From: Atopsyche davidsoni
Lineage: Eukaryota; Arthropoda; Insecta; Trichoptera; Hydrobiosidae
NCBI GenBank assembly: GCA_022113835.1
Contig: JAILWY010000010.1
Location: 15,259,501 to 15,323,500 of the forward strand
Length of the DNA: 64,000 nucleotides
Direction: 5' to 3'
A model generated the notes under the pieces. The model was not told where the DNA came from and searched no databases. It worked only from the letters and a program-made list of their open reading frames with translations. Position numbers and translations under genes: made by a program. Below, one piece after another: positions 1 through 12,553 of this stretch (the first letter of the stretch is position 1; each line of letters begins with the position of its first letter).

Positions 1-2470
1 TAAAAAATAAAGCAATATCCATTTAAAAGAAACTTAATAACTTATGTTTTGAATGAAACCAGTAATCAATAAAAATCCTAATCAAGCTGTTGTCCCAATT
101 AAAAGATATGTGAAATATTTTCTGAAATCTTTTTACATGTAATATTTTTACAAGATTACCACTAGGCCTCACATTAAAATTTATTTTACAGAATCACGAA
201 TTGGCAATTATATAAAACAATTATTTTTATATTAATAATTTGAAAGTCATCATTGTCGGATGCTGATTATTCAAAGAGGTCAAATATATTTTTAAATACA
301 TTATCAGGGCAGAACACTCGTGTAGTGCTATGAAAAATGTATTGAAGCAAATACTAAAATATGGTAAAAGTAAAACTATTTACACAACTTTATAATAATA
401 GACTTATCAGTCAATATAAATAAATATGCACTTTATCATTATATGATTTGTGAAATGTCACGATTTTGTCTCATTTAGTTAGGTTCTTTTTGAACTACAT
501 TTGTATTTATATTTTTTATTTTGATAAAAATTAATAAAGTATATACACCAAATGTTTATTTTATTGTGATTTTTTTACGTCATATTTAAATTGATTTAAT
601 TAATATTTTAATTATTTATCAGTTAACTCACAACTAAAAACCAATACAATATTCAGATATAGTTTATATTTGTTTTGATAGTTTTTGTAAAACATAACCT
701 TTAACACGCGTTCTCCTAAAAAAAAGGCGTTTATCATATATATTCAAAAATATTTTGTTATAACCATGTTCACGAGCACATTTTTTATTAATATAAAATC
801 ATGCTTATACTCGAATAATCTATATAGTTGCCAATCATTTAAGCTGAACTAACAAGCAATATAAACTTACTGCTACAAGAAATGGTCTTAATGATAGTGA
901 CATGTATTTTAAAGCGTGTTTATAATTTTTATTTTTTTTATCATGTGTTTGAAAGTCGCGCTAAAAATAATCTATCATACTCTAAGGTACGCAAGAGAAT
1001 AAGGTTTTCATAAATATACAATAAAAAATGTAAATATCATTTGTATTCAATGTATTCATTCATTTATATTTGTAACGTATTTTCATCTATCTGAGATCTT
1101 TCACAGTCAAATATAATACTATTACATTTGATTATCAAAGGTCTGAGATATTTAAAAATACACATGAAATAAAAATTACCCAATAAAACAATACTGAATT
1201 TACATAGAATTAATTGCGTGACTTTAGACATAATTATGTTTTTATTGTATTTGCTATAAAAGATAAATTAAAGCAAATCTAAATATACAAAATTAATATG
1301 TTAAAACAAGATATGATGTTTTAAATGTAATGAAAATTTTTTTAAAGTGATATTATAAAAACGCAGTGATAATATAAAAAAAATCAACAAAATTTTCAGT
1401 AGCCATATAAAATTTTACAACGTAAGTTTTCTACACATATACAAATGCACAAACGCGAACATACAATATCAATTACAACAACAGACTGTGTACAAACGCA
1501 AGTTTTTGTTTAAATAATATATATACTTACATATATATTATATATGTGTATATATATATTTTTTTGTGTTTTTATTTTTTTTTTTAAATTATTGTAAAGT
1601 ATTTTTTAAAAAAATATTTAAAAGCTTATAAAACAGTCTAAAAAAATAAGTAACATAAGTGACTTTACGCCTTAGTATTCGGCTATCAGTGTTTGGTGCT
1701 CACAGCCCCCGCCGGGGGTTCCTAGCACCCCACGGTATCGGGAGTGCACGCGATTCCGCTCGTCCTCCGAAGAGATGTTGAACCTTACGAGTTCTTGTCA
1801 CGTCATGCGACAAACCACAGCGTACCAAATCATATTGTCATTGTTTAGGATCTAACTAAATGTATAAAAAAATAAAAATCATGATACAAATAAATTTGAT
1901 AAAAATAACGGTTTTTACCGGGTATGCATATTCTGAAAAAATTCCCGAAGGGGAGTGCTTTCGCCATACTGTCAAATAACATACAATAAAGTTTTATCAT
2001 TCTCTTTTATTTTGCGGGTCGTTAAATGTGAAGTTACTTAAGACGACAACTATTGAGTTGACGTGAACATTTTAGTCGGAACTACCATATTTTCTTATAA
2101 TGAAGCTCGTAGACCCATTATCTAACAATCCTATATATTTTTAAGTCAAATAAATTAAAAATATAAAAAATGTATTAACTACTACTTTGTATGAAAGCAC
2201 ATCAAAAACAGTAATTTGGTATATAATTTAGGATTTTAGATATATTTAGAAAAGCAAGCAAGACAATAGTAATATGCCAAACATAAAATTAATATTTGAA
2301 ATTATATACACAACATATAAATAAACACAATGTTCTTTCAATTAGTAAAGTTCACATTGTGGCATTGATAAATTTATATTGTATGCTGAGGATATGTCGT
2401 CATAAAAAATTCCGAGTAAAATATTCAACTGAGATTTGAAATAATATGCGTCTCGTTGTCAGCATTTAGA
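1..2470. other. AT-rich 3' flank of the OBP gene
   Basis: Very AT-rich DNA with no ORF or splice pattern I can support. It lies downstream of the minus-strand OBP gene, so the part next to 2470 is that gene's 3' UTR. An AATAAA-type signal on the minus strand near 2005-2012 would give a 3' UTR of about 460 bases, but this is a guess. The only compositional exception is the GC-rich block near 1676-1850, listed separately. Confidence 0.5.
1676..1850. other. GC-rich island, function unknown
   Basis: A block of about 175 bases stands out sharply from the surrounding AT-rich DNA. On the minus strand one frame is open for about 45 codons and ends in TGA near 1700, but it has no start codon and no convincing splice acceptor. 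It could be a conserved non-coding element, a buried exon or an old mobile-element fragment. I cannot choose between these. Confidence 0.3.
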
Positions 2471-3982
2471 TTAGACGATGTAGTAATTCTGTAAATAAAC
2501 GAAGAAACATTTTAATTGTGTAGTTTGAGATATTTCTGTTATCTCTCAAATGCGCACTGCGTTAGTTATTAGAAAATAATATGCATTTATAAGAAAATAC
2601 AGCGACATAAAAAAATATTATTACCTCAGGATCAGTCGATTGGTAGCATTTGTGAGTGAGATAAGCTGTATCGCAGTGGTCGACTCCTCCTACAACACAA
2701 TAAGGAGATATCATTTTATTTTTTTTTAATTATCAATCAATATGTAAAAAACTTCAACTCCACACAAAAATAAAATAATTTTTATATCATAACGCACAGC
2801 GTAACGATATGTATACTTGGACCGTTGATTCACACATGCAAGCATTTACCAATAAAACTATGAGGTCACATCATACAAATCCTTCTATGTGATATATAGT
2901 AAGTTAAATACACTGTATGTGTACTTACTCTTGGTGCCGCATGCGGTCACGGTCGGGGCAATCACTTTCTTGTCCTCTTCAACCAGTGCGTCGATCATGG
3001 CTTTTTCGTCAACTGTGCCATCGTCTTTCATCTAATGATTGCATATAGTGATTCAGAAACTTGTATTACATAATACTTGGTGTATGTTATAATCATCAAA
3101 AACTTACTACTTGGAGCTTCATCATAACACATCGTAAGTAACATTTAAGCTTTGGGTCATCTTTGATGTTTCCGTTGTTAGCATCTACTATTAAACCTGA
3201 AACATACCACTGTTAAAATTACTGACCTATCTATTTGTATATATTATAAAGTATTTAATTCAATAATTTGTATTCCATTATTTACAAAAACGATAATATG
3301 TTCCATTCACAATAAATTAAATATGTTTTAAAAAACTGTTAAATCTCCGTTGTTGTATTTACATGGCAAGCGTGTCAAAACTGTAATATAAAGCTTCTTA
3401 ATTATTTGCATGTAAAACCCATAAAAAAAATTATATCCAATATATCACCGAAGTATTTTTTTATAAGTTATTTGAACAATCAAGTATTAGAAAAATTTAC
3501 AGAAAAGCCAAAAAGTATTTTGTAGTAAGTAGCATTGCTGTTGCTTACAATATTATTGTAATTCATAGCAATACATTGTTAAGAAAAACTAATAAGGTAC
3601 ATTTAACGGTGAAATAAGATCTTAAACAACGTACTACTTCTTTGATATAATGCATTCCAATTAAATGCTAAGAATATTTCATTTGAAAAAAAAAAGAATA
3701 TTTCCGTTGTAAATAATCTTACTTTCGTCCACACTAGTTTCGTTCACACATGTGTCATGGAGGAATTTCACGATTTCTTTCTTATCTTCGGGAACTTCTT
3801 TAAATCCCTAAAATAGAGCACAATAAATATTATGGCATTCAAACATATACTACAAAAACTGAACAACACAATTATATAAACACTGACAACTTTAAAAGAA
3901 AATATAACACAATAAAAAAATTACATACATGAATTAGGCCAAAGGCCATGCAGATGATCGTAAGAGCCGTGATGCACTTCAT
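2471..3982 (-). CDS. odorant-binding protein (PBP/GOBP family), six exons
   Basis: Small secreted ligand carrier of the insect OBP family, which solubilises odorants or other hydrophobic ligands in sensillar lymph or haemolymph. Exons on the minus strand: 3982-3929, 3807-3723, 3196-3108, 3031-2929, 2689-2625 and 2488-2471. All introns are GT-AG and all phases join without a stop, giving 137 residues, normal for the family. Exon 1 encodes the signal peptide (MKCITALTII then CMAFGLIH). Six cysteines follow the OBP pattern: C1 in DTCVNE, C2-x3-C3 in KCYLRC, C4 in TACG, C5-x8-C6 in HCDTAYLTHKC. The last exon is only 18 bases (NYYIV then stop), found from its acceptor and phase. A TATA box lies about 50 bases upstream of the ATG. 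The family is clear; the subgroup (general, pheromone or other) is not. Confidence 0.93.
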
Positions 3983-4027
3983 CTTTGGGTAAAAAAATAG
4001 GTGGCCGGTTTAGTTCACCGCCTGGTC

Positions 4028-4034
4028 TTTTATA
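4028..4034 (-). promoter_or_regulatory. TATA box of the OBP gene
   Basis: TATAAAA reads on the minus strand, with its start 52 bases upstream of the OBP ATG at 3982. The usual spacing of about 30 bases puts transcription start near 4003, leaving a 5' UTR of about 20 bases. A sharp TATA promoter fits a tissue-specific gene. No other regulatory site was identified upstream. Confidence 0.65.
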
Positions 4035-6795
4035 AGAGCAACACAACCAACTGCGCAATAACGGATAAAAACCAATGAGAAGAGAAAATCAATGCTCGGT
4101 TCAAATGTCATTCATATAATTTCAACATCAACAAAATTATATCTCTATAGACAAAAAATTATGCATTCAACTTTCAGACCAAGCTAGCTGCAATAAATGT
4201 ATTCGAATTACACTTTCAATTTAATTAATATTTAGTTTTATTTTTTGTGTTCACGATTTTGTTTTATTTCTGTATTTATTCAAAAACATCATTGATATTA
4301 AAACATTATCATTATCACAATTTCATCAGTGTCCTTTCAGATAATACACACACTGAAAAAGTTTTTCTGACGAGTTTTATTTTACAATTCCTTTTTTATA
4401 CATAAATTTTATAAAAAAATCATATTTTACACATGTGAAATATATTATAAAAACGTTCAGTTATGTCTTTTATCACTTTTAACATTTTTGGCACTTTTCT
4501 GCGTACATATCGGGTCATTAACATTGTAGTCTTTTTTAAATCAATATAATCTGTTAAAGCAATTTTATTGTGTTAAAAAAGTATATATGATATGTATGAT
4601 AGGTAATCGAAATTTAAACACAATATTTGGTATTTTATAAGTGGGTAAGAAATCTAAATAAATTATTTTCGTCTTAACTGATATTGTTTATTAAATATAG
4701 CTTCCCGTTAAAATAAAGCATGTAAGTAGATAAAATCCCCAAAATCAATTGCTAGTCGTTGTATCGCTCACATTTTATAATATTGTTTAGCTGTTTAGTA
4801 GTTTTTTTTTTAAACGTACGGAGTTTATTAAAGTAATGAGAGTCACGGCCCATGAATCTTATAGGGCACCGAGGCGTATTTCAACGCATTTCTGTTCTCA
4901 ATAAGATTCAGATCTTAATATCAGTGTTAATACAAAGTGTAATTTTGATTATCAATTTATACATTTGAGTATATGATTCTTAAAAGAAAAGTGTTACTAT
5001 TAAATTATGGAATGAATTTTTTACGAATATCCTAGAGTACAAATATATTACTTACACATATAAATATTGAAGACCCCTGAAATCTTATCTCTAATACCGG
5101 TTGTATATATCGCGTGGTCCTTGACATCCGAACTTGTTAGATTAAAATACATTATATTTGTTTCACTTAGGTATGTGATAATCTTTCTTTGTTTTATATA
5201 CGGTTTGACAAAATTTTCTTTATTTATAGCATTTCTTTTCCAAACATTCTTATAAAACGGTAATATCAAAATCTTCATAAAATATTGCATTTTCATGCCC
5301 TTGTTCACAAAATATCTCTGCACATTCCAACAGTTACTTGACTTTTCGTTAGGCTCTCAGAGCCCTGTAAAGCTGGAAGCTTTTGATTGATTTGTGTATG
5401 CAATCTTATTTGAGTGCCCATTCTATTGAACCTCTGTAAGGGTGAATACTTTTAAAATTCATCGTGTGAAACTTTATATAACAGTAAACGCTTCTCGTTT
5501 TTATCAATTTTTTGGAACGCTTAAAACTCTTTATAATATATAAAATAATTAAATATTAACATCAAACTCAATTCATTTTTTTAAAGAAATTTTTGTATCA
5601 CATACAAATTTGCATATATTTAATAGAATAAATTAAATTTATATATATGCATATTGATAATAAAAAAAATTATAGAATAAATATGTGTATTAACGACTGT
5701 ATAAAATTATTATTAAAAATTCAGTTTTTTATTAAAATGGATCGCTTAAACTTATTCTATCTTTGATCTCGAAAACAGTTTAATTTATAATTTAAACAAC
5801 AATTTATTTATGTGTTATTCGATGCCTTTTTACTTTACGATGCGGTAAAGTTTTCCGAAACCATAAATATTTATTAATTTCCTTAATAAAAAAAAATAAT
5901 TCATGTGTATGTATTAAGTTGAATACTTTAATAACAAAGGAAGTCATTCTTAGAAATCAAACTTGAAAATCATTGACTTATATAAGGAAAATGTACTACT
6001 CCGAATTGCAGATTGCTTGTATTATTAAAAATAAAATTCTACCAGTTGTTTATAATGACATTTATTAGTATTTAAAAATTGTTCAAAATATTTTTTTAGG
6101 TAAATAGTTAATTTATTTATATACAAGAGTTTTTAAGCAATACTCTTCTTTAACTTTCATCAACAGCCAAGGATTAAATATTTTTAAATTAAGATAATCA
6201 TTTGAAATGGTATTTCTCCAAATACAAAGCAATCATTTTATTAAAATAAATTGAGAAACAAAAATGAATACAATTATTATTTTTTAAATGTAAACATTAA
6301 AAAAAAAATGCCTATTCTAATGAATAAATAACTTTAGAGGGTAGGAGACAATTTGTTATGTAATAAGTTATTTGGTAATAATTACACTTTTTTATTTAAG
6401 AACAGAAAGCATTGGAAATATTTTTTAATTTCTGAATTTACTTATGGTTTCAATGAGTCAATACACATCATTTAAATTTTTTAATCATTTTTCAATTTTA
6501 AAATATTGGTTTAAAAATAAGGTTTGCTTACAATAACAATATGTACTCTTTATATACTTGAAATACATATACATTCAAATAGTAAAACGATTTTAATATC
6601 AGCTCAGAATCAAAGTAATCAAATTATTGAGAGGGAAAATTGAAATCAATTTTTTTTAATACTCGATTTTGCCATATATAAATATACACACAGCTTCTAT
6701 GAAAGACCTCTAACGATTTCTTATAGTGGGTGTTGTGAATAATAAAAAACAAAATTATAATCACAAATAGACAATAATTATTGGTGGGTTCTAAT
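4035..6795. other. AT-rich intergenic DNA
   Basis: Long AT-rich stretch with homopolymer A and T runs. Apart from the 91-codon minus-strand ORF at 5048-5323, I see no exon, RNA gene or repeat boundary that I can support. Confidence 0.5.
5048..5323 (-). CDS. hypothetical ORF or exon, Lys- and Tyr-rich
   Basis: An open frame of 91 codons in strongly AT-rich DNA, where chance ORFs this long are uncommon. The first ATG (MKMQYF) is at about residue 10. Before it lies a possible acceptor (GTGCAG, with a poor pyrimidine tract), and the 3' end holds a possible donor (AA|GTAATA) just before the TAA. It could therefore be an internal exon rather than a whole gene. No signal peptide or recognised motif is visible. 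It may also be chance. Confidence 0.22.
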   Translation of the reverse strand: MQRYFVNKGMKMQYFMKILILPFYKNVWKRNAINKENFVKPYIKQRKIITYLSETNIMYFNLTSSDVKDHAIYTTGIRDKISGVFNIYMCK

Positions 6796-6796
6796 T

Positions 6797-7060
6797 TTAA
6801 CTAAACCGCATTCTCCTTCAGATCGTGCGTAATTTTTCCGAGAATCGGCCCGCCTGTTTGTGAATGAGCTTCGCGCGCCTTGAGAACAATGTTGATCACA
6901 CGAAGGTTGTTGAGCCCGTCACATCCGGTCCGCGCATTCCGCAAATGTAATGCGGATTCCGCGAACCGAAAGTAAATTACAACACTCATCCGGTTATCGC
7001 CGGTCGTGGTAGTTCCGCCGGCGACTGTGCACTCCCACACGCCGAATCAAGGATGGGGAA
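6797..7060. other. GC-rich island with a 79-codon minus ORF
   Basis: A 260-base GC-rich block inside AT-rich DNA. The longest frame is minus (7040 to 6801, 79 codons ending ENAV then stop), but it begins with a non-ATG codon. The plus strand also has an open run of about 50 codons ending near 7110. Frames open on both strands argue for composition rather than coding, so an exon or a conserved non-coding element are both possible. No family recognised. Confidence 0.3.
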
Positions 7061-8040
7061 ATTGAAAAATTTCCAAACCTACCTACATAAACTTAAGTGA
7101 AAGTTATTGAAGGGTTTGCCGTCAATAAATTTCATCTACGCAGCATGCTACGATCTATCGGCGTTTCGTTAACTGGGTCTGTCTACTTTTAACTATATAT
7201 TTTTATATGGTTATATTTTGGATAAGTTCTCCTTTGCGGAAATCTATGAAAGTATATAATAGTCACGTATAAGTTTGAAAAAAAAAACAAGTAATATTGA
7301 CTTATTTAAATATAATTCAATGTATCGATGCATAGTTATTTACTAGGCAAATTTATGGAATATTGCTTTATGGAAATTTTATACGTGGATTTATCTTCAT
7401 ATATATTTGATTTAAATAATTTCAATTGTTACCAGGGATAAAATTTTTTCAATTACCATATTCCACTCGGTATATAGCAATAGTAGGTTGGTCGACGAGA
7501 GCCTGACCATGTCAAAGCATATTGTTAGCGCCTGCTATTCTTTTGTGTAGCATTTCATGTGGATTCAAGGTTATAATATATGGTTATTTCACTGTGCATC
7601 GAAATTTTTATATTTAAAACGATATTTCTTAATAAGACGAAATAGATTAGTTTTAACAGAAAATATTTTATGTTTAATTTTGTGAAAAATGCAATGTGAA
7701 CTTTTTTTACTAAAACGTAAAAAAACTAATTTAATATATAAAATGTATATTTCTGTCTGCCTTTGTTAATAGTTGTAGGTCTTGTGGCAACCAAACACAG
7801 AAATGAACATTAATGCAAAATTCGATTTGCAAAGTAGAGTTAAAGGTTACAAGGTGTTTGAATGTCTTTGTTAGACCGCAACGATCCAAAGCAAAGAGAT
7901 CAATCGAGCCAATAACCACAAATTATGGGCAGTGAGTTCCACGGACGTCTTCGTAGGCGGTGATTTTTTTATTTCACCAATGACCCCCCCAGGCTTCCAA
8001 CGACTAACGAGGCATCTTTGAATCAATGTTTCAAAACTCA
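7061..8040. other. intergenic DNA, possible mobile-element remnant
   Basis: AT-rich, with a moderately GC-richer part at about 7730-8040 that includes a 62-codon minus-strand run (7919-7731). The texture resembles a degraded mobile-element copy, but no terminal repeats or protein motif are seen. Confidence 0.25.
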
Positions 8041-8043
8041 TAC

Positions 8044-8120
8044 TTTGATTTCACGCGAATCGACTTGAAATATACCGAAGTCTGGGCACAGTTCAACGCC
8101 GTAACCGTCGTCCAATCGCA
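8044..8120 (-). CDS. candidate internal exon
   Basis: A 77-base minus-strand block bounded by a CAG acceptor and a GTATGA donor. The open frame encodes 25 residues (RLDDGYGVEL, then CPDFGIFQV, then DSREIK) and ends in phase 0. The peptide looks protein-like, but no neighbouring exon could be linked with confidence and no family is recognised. It could belong to a minus-strand gene in the 7-11 kb region. Confidence 0.28.
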
Positions 8121-9420
8121 CTGTTTTATTGTAATCAAAAATAAAACAGTTTAGTTAATCAATTTTCATAATAGGAATAACAATTCATTAAAATTTTATT
8201 TGTTTGCAGAATCTCAGTGCTATTGTTGATGAATGAAATATAATAAACGAATAAAACTTTTACTCTATTTGGTTTTATGTTCGACTACAATATATTTAAA
8301 TATTATTTTACCTTAAATATTAAAAATAATTCACATATGTTAAAGACTTTCCACCAAAATGAAATATATAAAAAATAGGATTTTTAAGCTTTTATACCTG
8401 ATTTGTAACGTGTAAAATTTCAAGTAACGATACAATTTGTATTATGTTAATATCATCTTATTCGAAATATTTTTGATACTTTCCCAAAAATTTACTACTT
8501 TTTTTTGTTACTTGGAATAACTTTAATGAATAAATTTAGATACGAATTGAAATCGAATCCAAATATTAATTCATAAATATCGATATTACATGTGTAATAT
8601 GTAAAGCAATAAAAAAAAGCGTCTGCTTTGTGTTTACGACATATAACCTGCTAATATTAATTTATAATTTTAGAAAAAAGAAAACTTCCAATGTTCAAAT
8701 ACCCATGCAAATCTTAACATGACACAAACTGCAACCTGCCACATTAAATGCTTATCAACATATGATAACATTAGCTTGACTGACTGTCAAACCTATTTCC
8801 TTAAGCTTTTTAAAAATAAAATCCATATTCGTTTTTGCTCATATTTAAACCAGCAAAAAGAATTATCTATCATACTTACCATAATCTATATATACATATA
8901 TATATATATTTATATTATAAGTAAATATATATGTTTATATTAATGAATAGTTAAACGAATACTACTTTTATAATACACTTATAACAAGTGGAGTTTAAAT
9001 TATAATTAATGCCGGAAATATATAATTAATGTATCTAGTCACTGCTAATATCATAAAATATTTTATTGTATTTATTTTAGTTTTACTCTTCGTTAAACTT
9101 CTTATATTTTATACAATCTTTGTATAAAGGTAAACGTTTAAAGCATTCCATGAAATATTGAAAAAAAAATGTACTATAAAAAGTTTAGTTGCATGTTGCT
9201 TATTGCAAATGCAACCGAGCGTTAAATAAATAAATAAACATTGACAGGGTATTATATCATATTAAAATAAGTAAATTTTATTTAACATAACCTATTTCTT
9301 GCGACAAAAAAAAATAATATCTACAGCAATTAAATAACGTATAACATTTGAAGCGTATCCGTGATCATGCATGTCATCAATCACAAGGATAATCATCAAT
9401 AACGAAGCATCCTCGATTCA
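8121..9420. other. AT-rich intergenic DNA
   Basis: No exon signal seen. A short TA-rich run lies at about 8888-8915. Otherwise featureless AT-rich sequence. Confidence 0.45.
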
Positions 9421-9431
9421 TTAACTCTTAG

Positions 9432-9535
9432 AATTTGGGGAGATCTCACAATACCAATACCAGCACAATCGATTCAGAATCAATCTCAGGTCTGGCCGAC
9501 TCCCAGCGGCTCCTTTGCGCTGATCAGGTTTGGGA
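9432..9535 (+). other. exon-like block on the plus strand
   Basis: A strong plus-strand acceptor (CTCTTAG at 9425-9431) opens a GC-richer block with possible donors at GATCAG|GTTTGG near 9530 and, earlier, CTCAG|GTCTGG. All three frames remain open for 30 or more codons, so coding cannot be decided from sequence alone. A minus-strand candidate exon begins about 30 bases further on, and the two may be parts of one conserved island. Confidence 0.25.
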
Positions 9536-9565
9536 GATAATGGTCGTGCGCCGAATTAACATAAA

Positions 9566-9730
9566 CTATGGGTGGAATGCGTCCCGGCCGGCGCGGAGGG
9601 TGACGCAGCCGCGGCCGCCAGAGCCTCCACACAATGCAAGGTCGACCGACACTTGGCTGTTTTCACTTTCATGGAAATGCATAAGGGTGGAAGGTACTCT
9701 CGCAGCTTCTATCAGGAATGTTAATATGTA
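9566..9730 (-). CDS. candidate terminal exon
   Basis: On the minus strand a strong acceptor (a run of nine T followed by AG at 9732-9731) opens 54 codons that end in TAG at 9566. The peptide begins YILTFLIEAA and ends GRDAFHP. It sits in a GC-rich block, where open frames come easily, so the acceptor is the best evidence. No upstream exon has been linked and no family is recognised. Confidence 0.3.
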   Translation of the reverse strand, partial: YILTFLIEAARVPSTLMHFHESENSQVSVDLALCGGSGGRGCVTLRAGRDAFHP

Positions 9731-12553
9731 CTAAAAAAAAATCAGAGGTTTCGCTGTAAAACATGTTACCATAAATATCTAATTTTTCATTTCATTAAAG
9801 AGCAATGGTTACCGTCATTACCGCACATAAAACAAAAAAAAAGTACGTTTGAATTGCGTTACGCGCTGGATATAAATCAATTTTTTTAAAAATACATAGT
9901 TTTAAATCATTTAAAGGTATTAGTGAGTCAACGAATTGGGTCCGAACAAGACCGCTCGTGGTGCGCGCTCATCACCTAGCTCGTGTATTTGTCGTCTTTT
10001 AAAATTATTCTCATAGTAATGCGTATCAAAAATCATAATTTCAAACATGATACCGATTCGCGTGATCAGGAGTTCCTACCCTGTCCAGAAAAGAAAATAC
10101 ACCTTCTGTGTAATCGGTGCACGCATGCTATTGAATCATTATTTGTGTCAACCTTGATCAATCGTAGTGATAAACCATATAATATTGTTTTTATACTAAA
10201 AAGTTTATAGATGAGGTTTTTTAAGAAAATATAATGATATTTACTTTTCAAAATATTTTCTGCATATCTTGGATAAAAATTGTTGTTACATTCTCAAGAT
10301 GTTAATATTCCTTCTACCGTTTGTGATGGCTTTAGTTTTCTTCAATTCCCGACTCACACAACGTTTACAACAAACAAAAAAGTAACGAAATTCATCAATT
10401 TGTTTTATATTCAAAAAGGCTATGAGCCCCGTAGTCGTGCGTATATCTTGTACGATTCGTTAAACCACACTACAGAGAGAGAAATTTTGTAGGATGTAAG
10501 AGAATATGGGTTATGATAAAATCAAAAGCTGCAAAATATTCCTTGTATATATGCTTACATCTACAATATAGAATATAGAAAAGAAGAAATATATTGAACC
10601 AATATACTTTAAATAAAAAATGCCTCCACACAGAACAAAATTTTTAGATTTTGAAAATACATGGCACTATTTAATAATATTGGTGGCAGTTATTTTGAGG
10701 GTATATTTACCTAGTATAATATAATCTTTCCCAGGGCTTATTAAGCTATCACATGAAGGTGGCCACGCTGAAGACATAATTGCCAGATGAAGTCTTGATG
10801 ATATAAGGACGCGCCTGGTCGCAGGGGCCATCTTCTGTTGTCCTCAGAGAGACATAACTGGCACAGACGTGTTGGCGTTGTTTTTCATTATTTCAAACAC
10901 ATATGGATGCGCACATTGCCTTGATAATTCAAAAACAGTAGTTTGAGAATATAGGATGTCCAGATGATAAGACATCGCCTATCTGAGTTAACTTTTAGTT
11001 GTTTGTAACTCTTCAGAAATCAGATAATTACTACTTCATATAAAAAAAGTTGTCGCAGAAGATATTCTCTAACTTAGAAAAATTCAATTTAAATATATAA
11101 TGTGCTAAAGGTATAAACATACAATAAAAGTATGTCACAAACGCCATGGGCATATATTTTTGATGGTTTTATTTAGATACAATACACTTAAATTTATTTC
11201 TTATTTGGTTATAAAATATTTATTTATCTCAACGGGTGACCTTTGTTGAAACATTGTTAATCAATTTATATTAAATACTTATTTTTTGCCTTAAAATTAT
11301 GCTTAAATATTAATCGAAGAAAGGCAAACTGACGTGATAATCAGAATTTTAATTTAAAAAATCAGAATACGATGAAGGTTTTAACCAATTTTAAAATAGG
11401 GGAATCCTCCTAACATCCAAGAAACTCGATATAGAAACGTTACAGAAAAAAAAATTAGAGTAAAACAACACCAATTAGTTTATTTAAAATTTTCTTCTGG
11501 TTTTGTCGAATTTCCAATTTTATCGATACATTCTAAGTAGAATTGATAAATAGTTTATGGAGAGTTTAATGAACACCGTGAACATATTTAATGATGAAAA
11601 AAAATAGTTTTAAATTCAATACTTCAACAATGCATATTAATTCAAATTTGGATAAGCATTGTTTATTTTAATATTAAAGAATATCTCAAAAAATATTCAT
11701 AATTTTTATTGGTATAAGTTAACAGTCCTTACATTGTCCATAATAGCATTTAAACGTCAAGTTTGAACAAATAAAACTAAAAACATAATACCTATTTAAA
11801 AGTGCATAGCTATTAACTTAATGGTTTTTTCCCGAAATCTGTCTGGGATTTCAAAGTGATTTGCAAGACTTAAACTGTTCCTATTAAAACAATATTTAGC
11901 TCAGACAACTTTTGTTAAAAAAAAAAATGCAAAGAATCTTGATAAAGAAATTCCAATGCATTCCTTTTGATTTTTTATTTCATTAGTATTTGAGCTGAAT
12001 TTTATATATATTGGCGTATTGCAATATCCCTAATTATTTACTCTTAATATAAAATTGATAAATAAAATCCATTAAGTTTATTGAAATTTTTTTTATAATA
12101 CACATAATAATAAAAATTTATAGCATCATCAAAATGAGGGTTATCATCAGGTTATTGTTGAATTATTTTTCACGATTGGGAAAATATACTTTTGTGGTGT
12201 ATTCAATTATTTCATGCTGCAGTGAACTTGGAGTAAAAATCTTTTCTGATGCTTCCAATCGCATGTACATTAGTATGATTCGGCTTATGGTCACCAACTC
12301 TTGATATATAGGGTAAAAATGAACTCGATTATCCGAGTTCAAACATTTCGCACACGTGGTTGTTACATCACTATTATTCTTTTAAATCTTAAATATTTGA
12401 CAAAATATTATACTTAAAAATTAACAACGAAAAATCATCGTTTTATCCTCAAATGAAACCTAGTTTCTCTTTGAAACTATAAAACGCCGTTAATAATTTA
12501 CGTCGATTTGAATTACCTTATTTGGAGATATAGTTTTAAATCCTGTTTCTTTG
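9731..12553. other. AT-rich intergenic DNA
   Basis: Apart from the coding relic at 10738-10915, this stretch is AT-rich without exon signals. Its right end is the 3' flank of the minus-strand gene that stops at 12554. Confidence 0.45.
10738..10915 (-). pseudogene. frameshifted coding relic
   Basis: Reading the minus strand from a possible acceptor (ATCAAG near 10915), one frame gives a protein-like run (QCAHPYVFEI onward) that ends at TGA just after an MSL triplet. From the same spot the next frame continues as RTTEDGPCDQ onward and ends SVATFM then stop. The switch falls in a CTCTCT run, a typical place for slippage. The simplest reading is a decayed gene or mobile-element fragment with one small indel. 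A real exon with another splice pattern is possible. Family not recognised. Confidence 0.3.
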
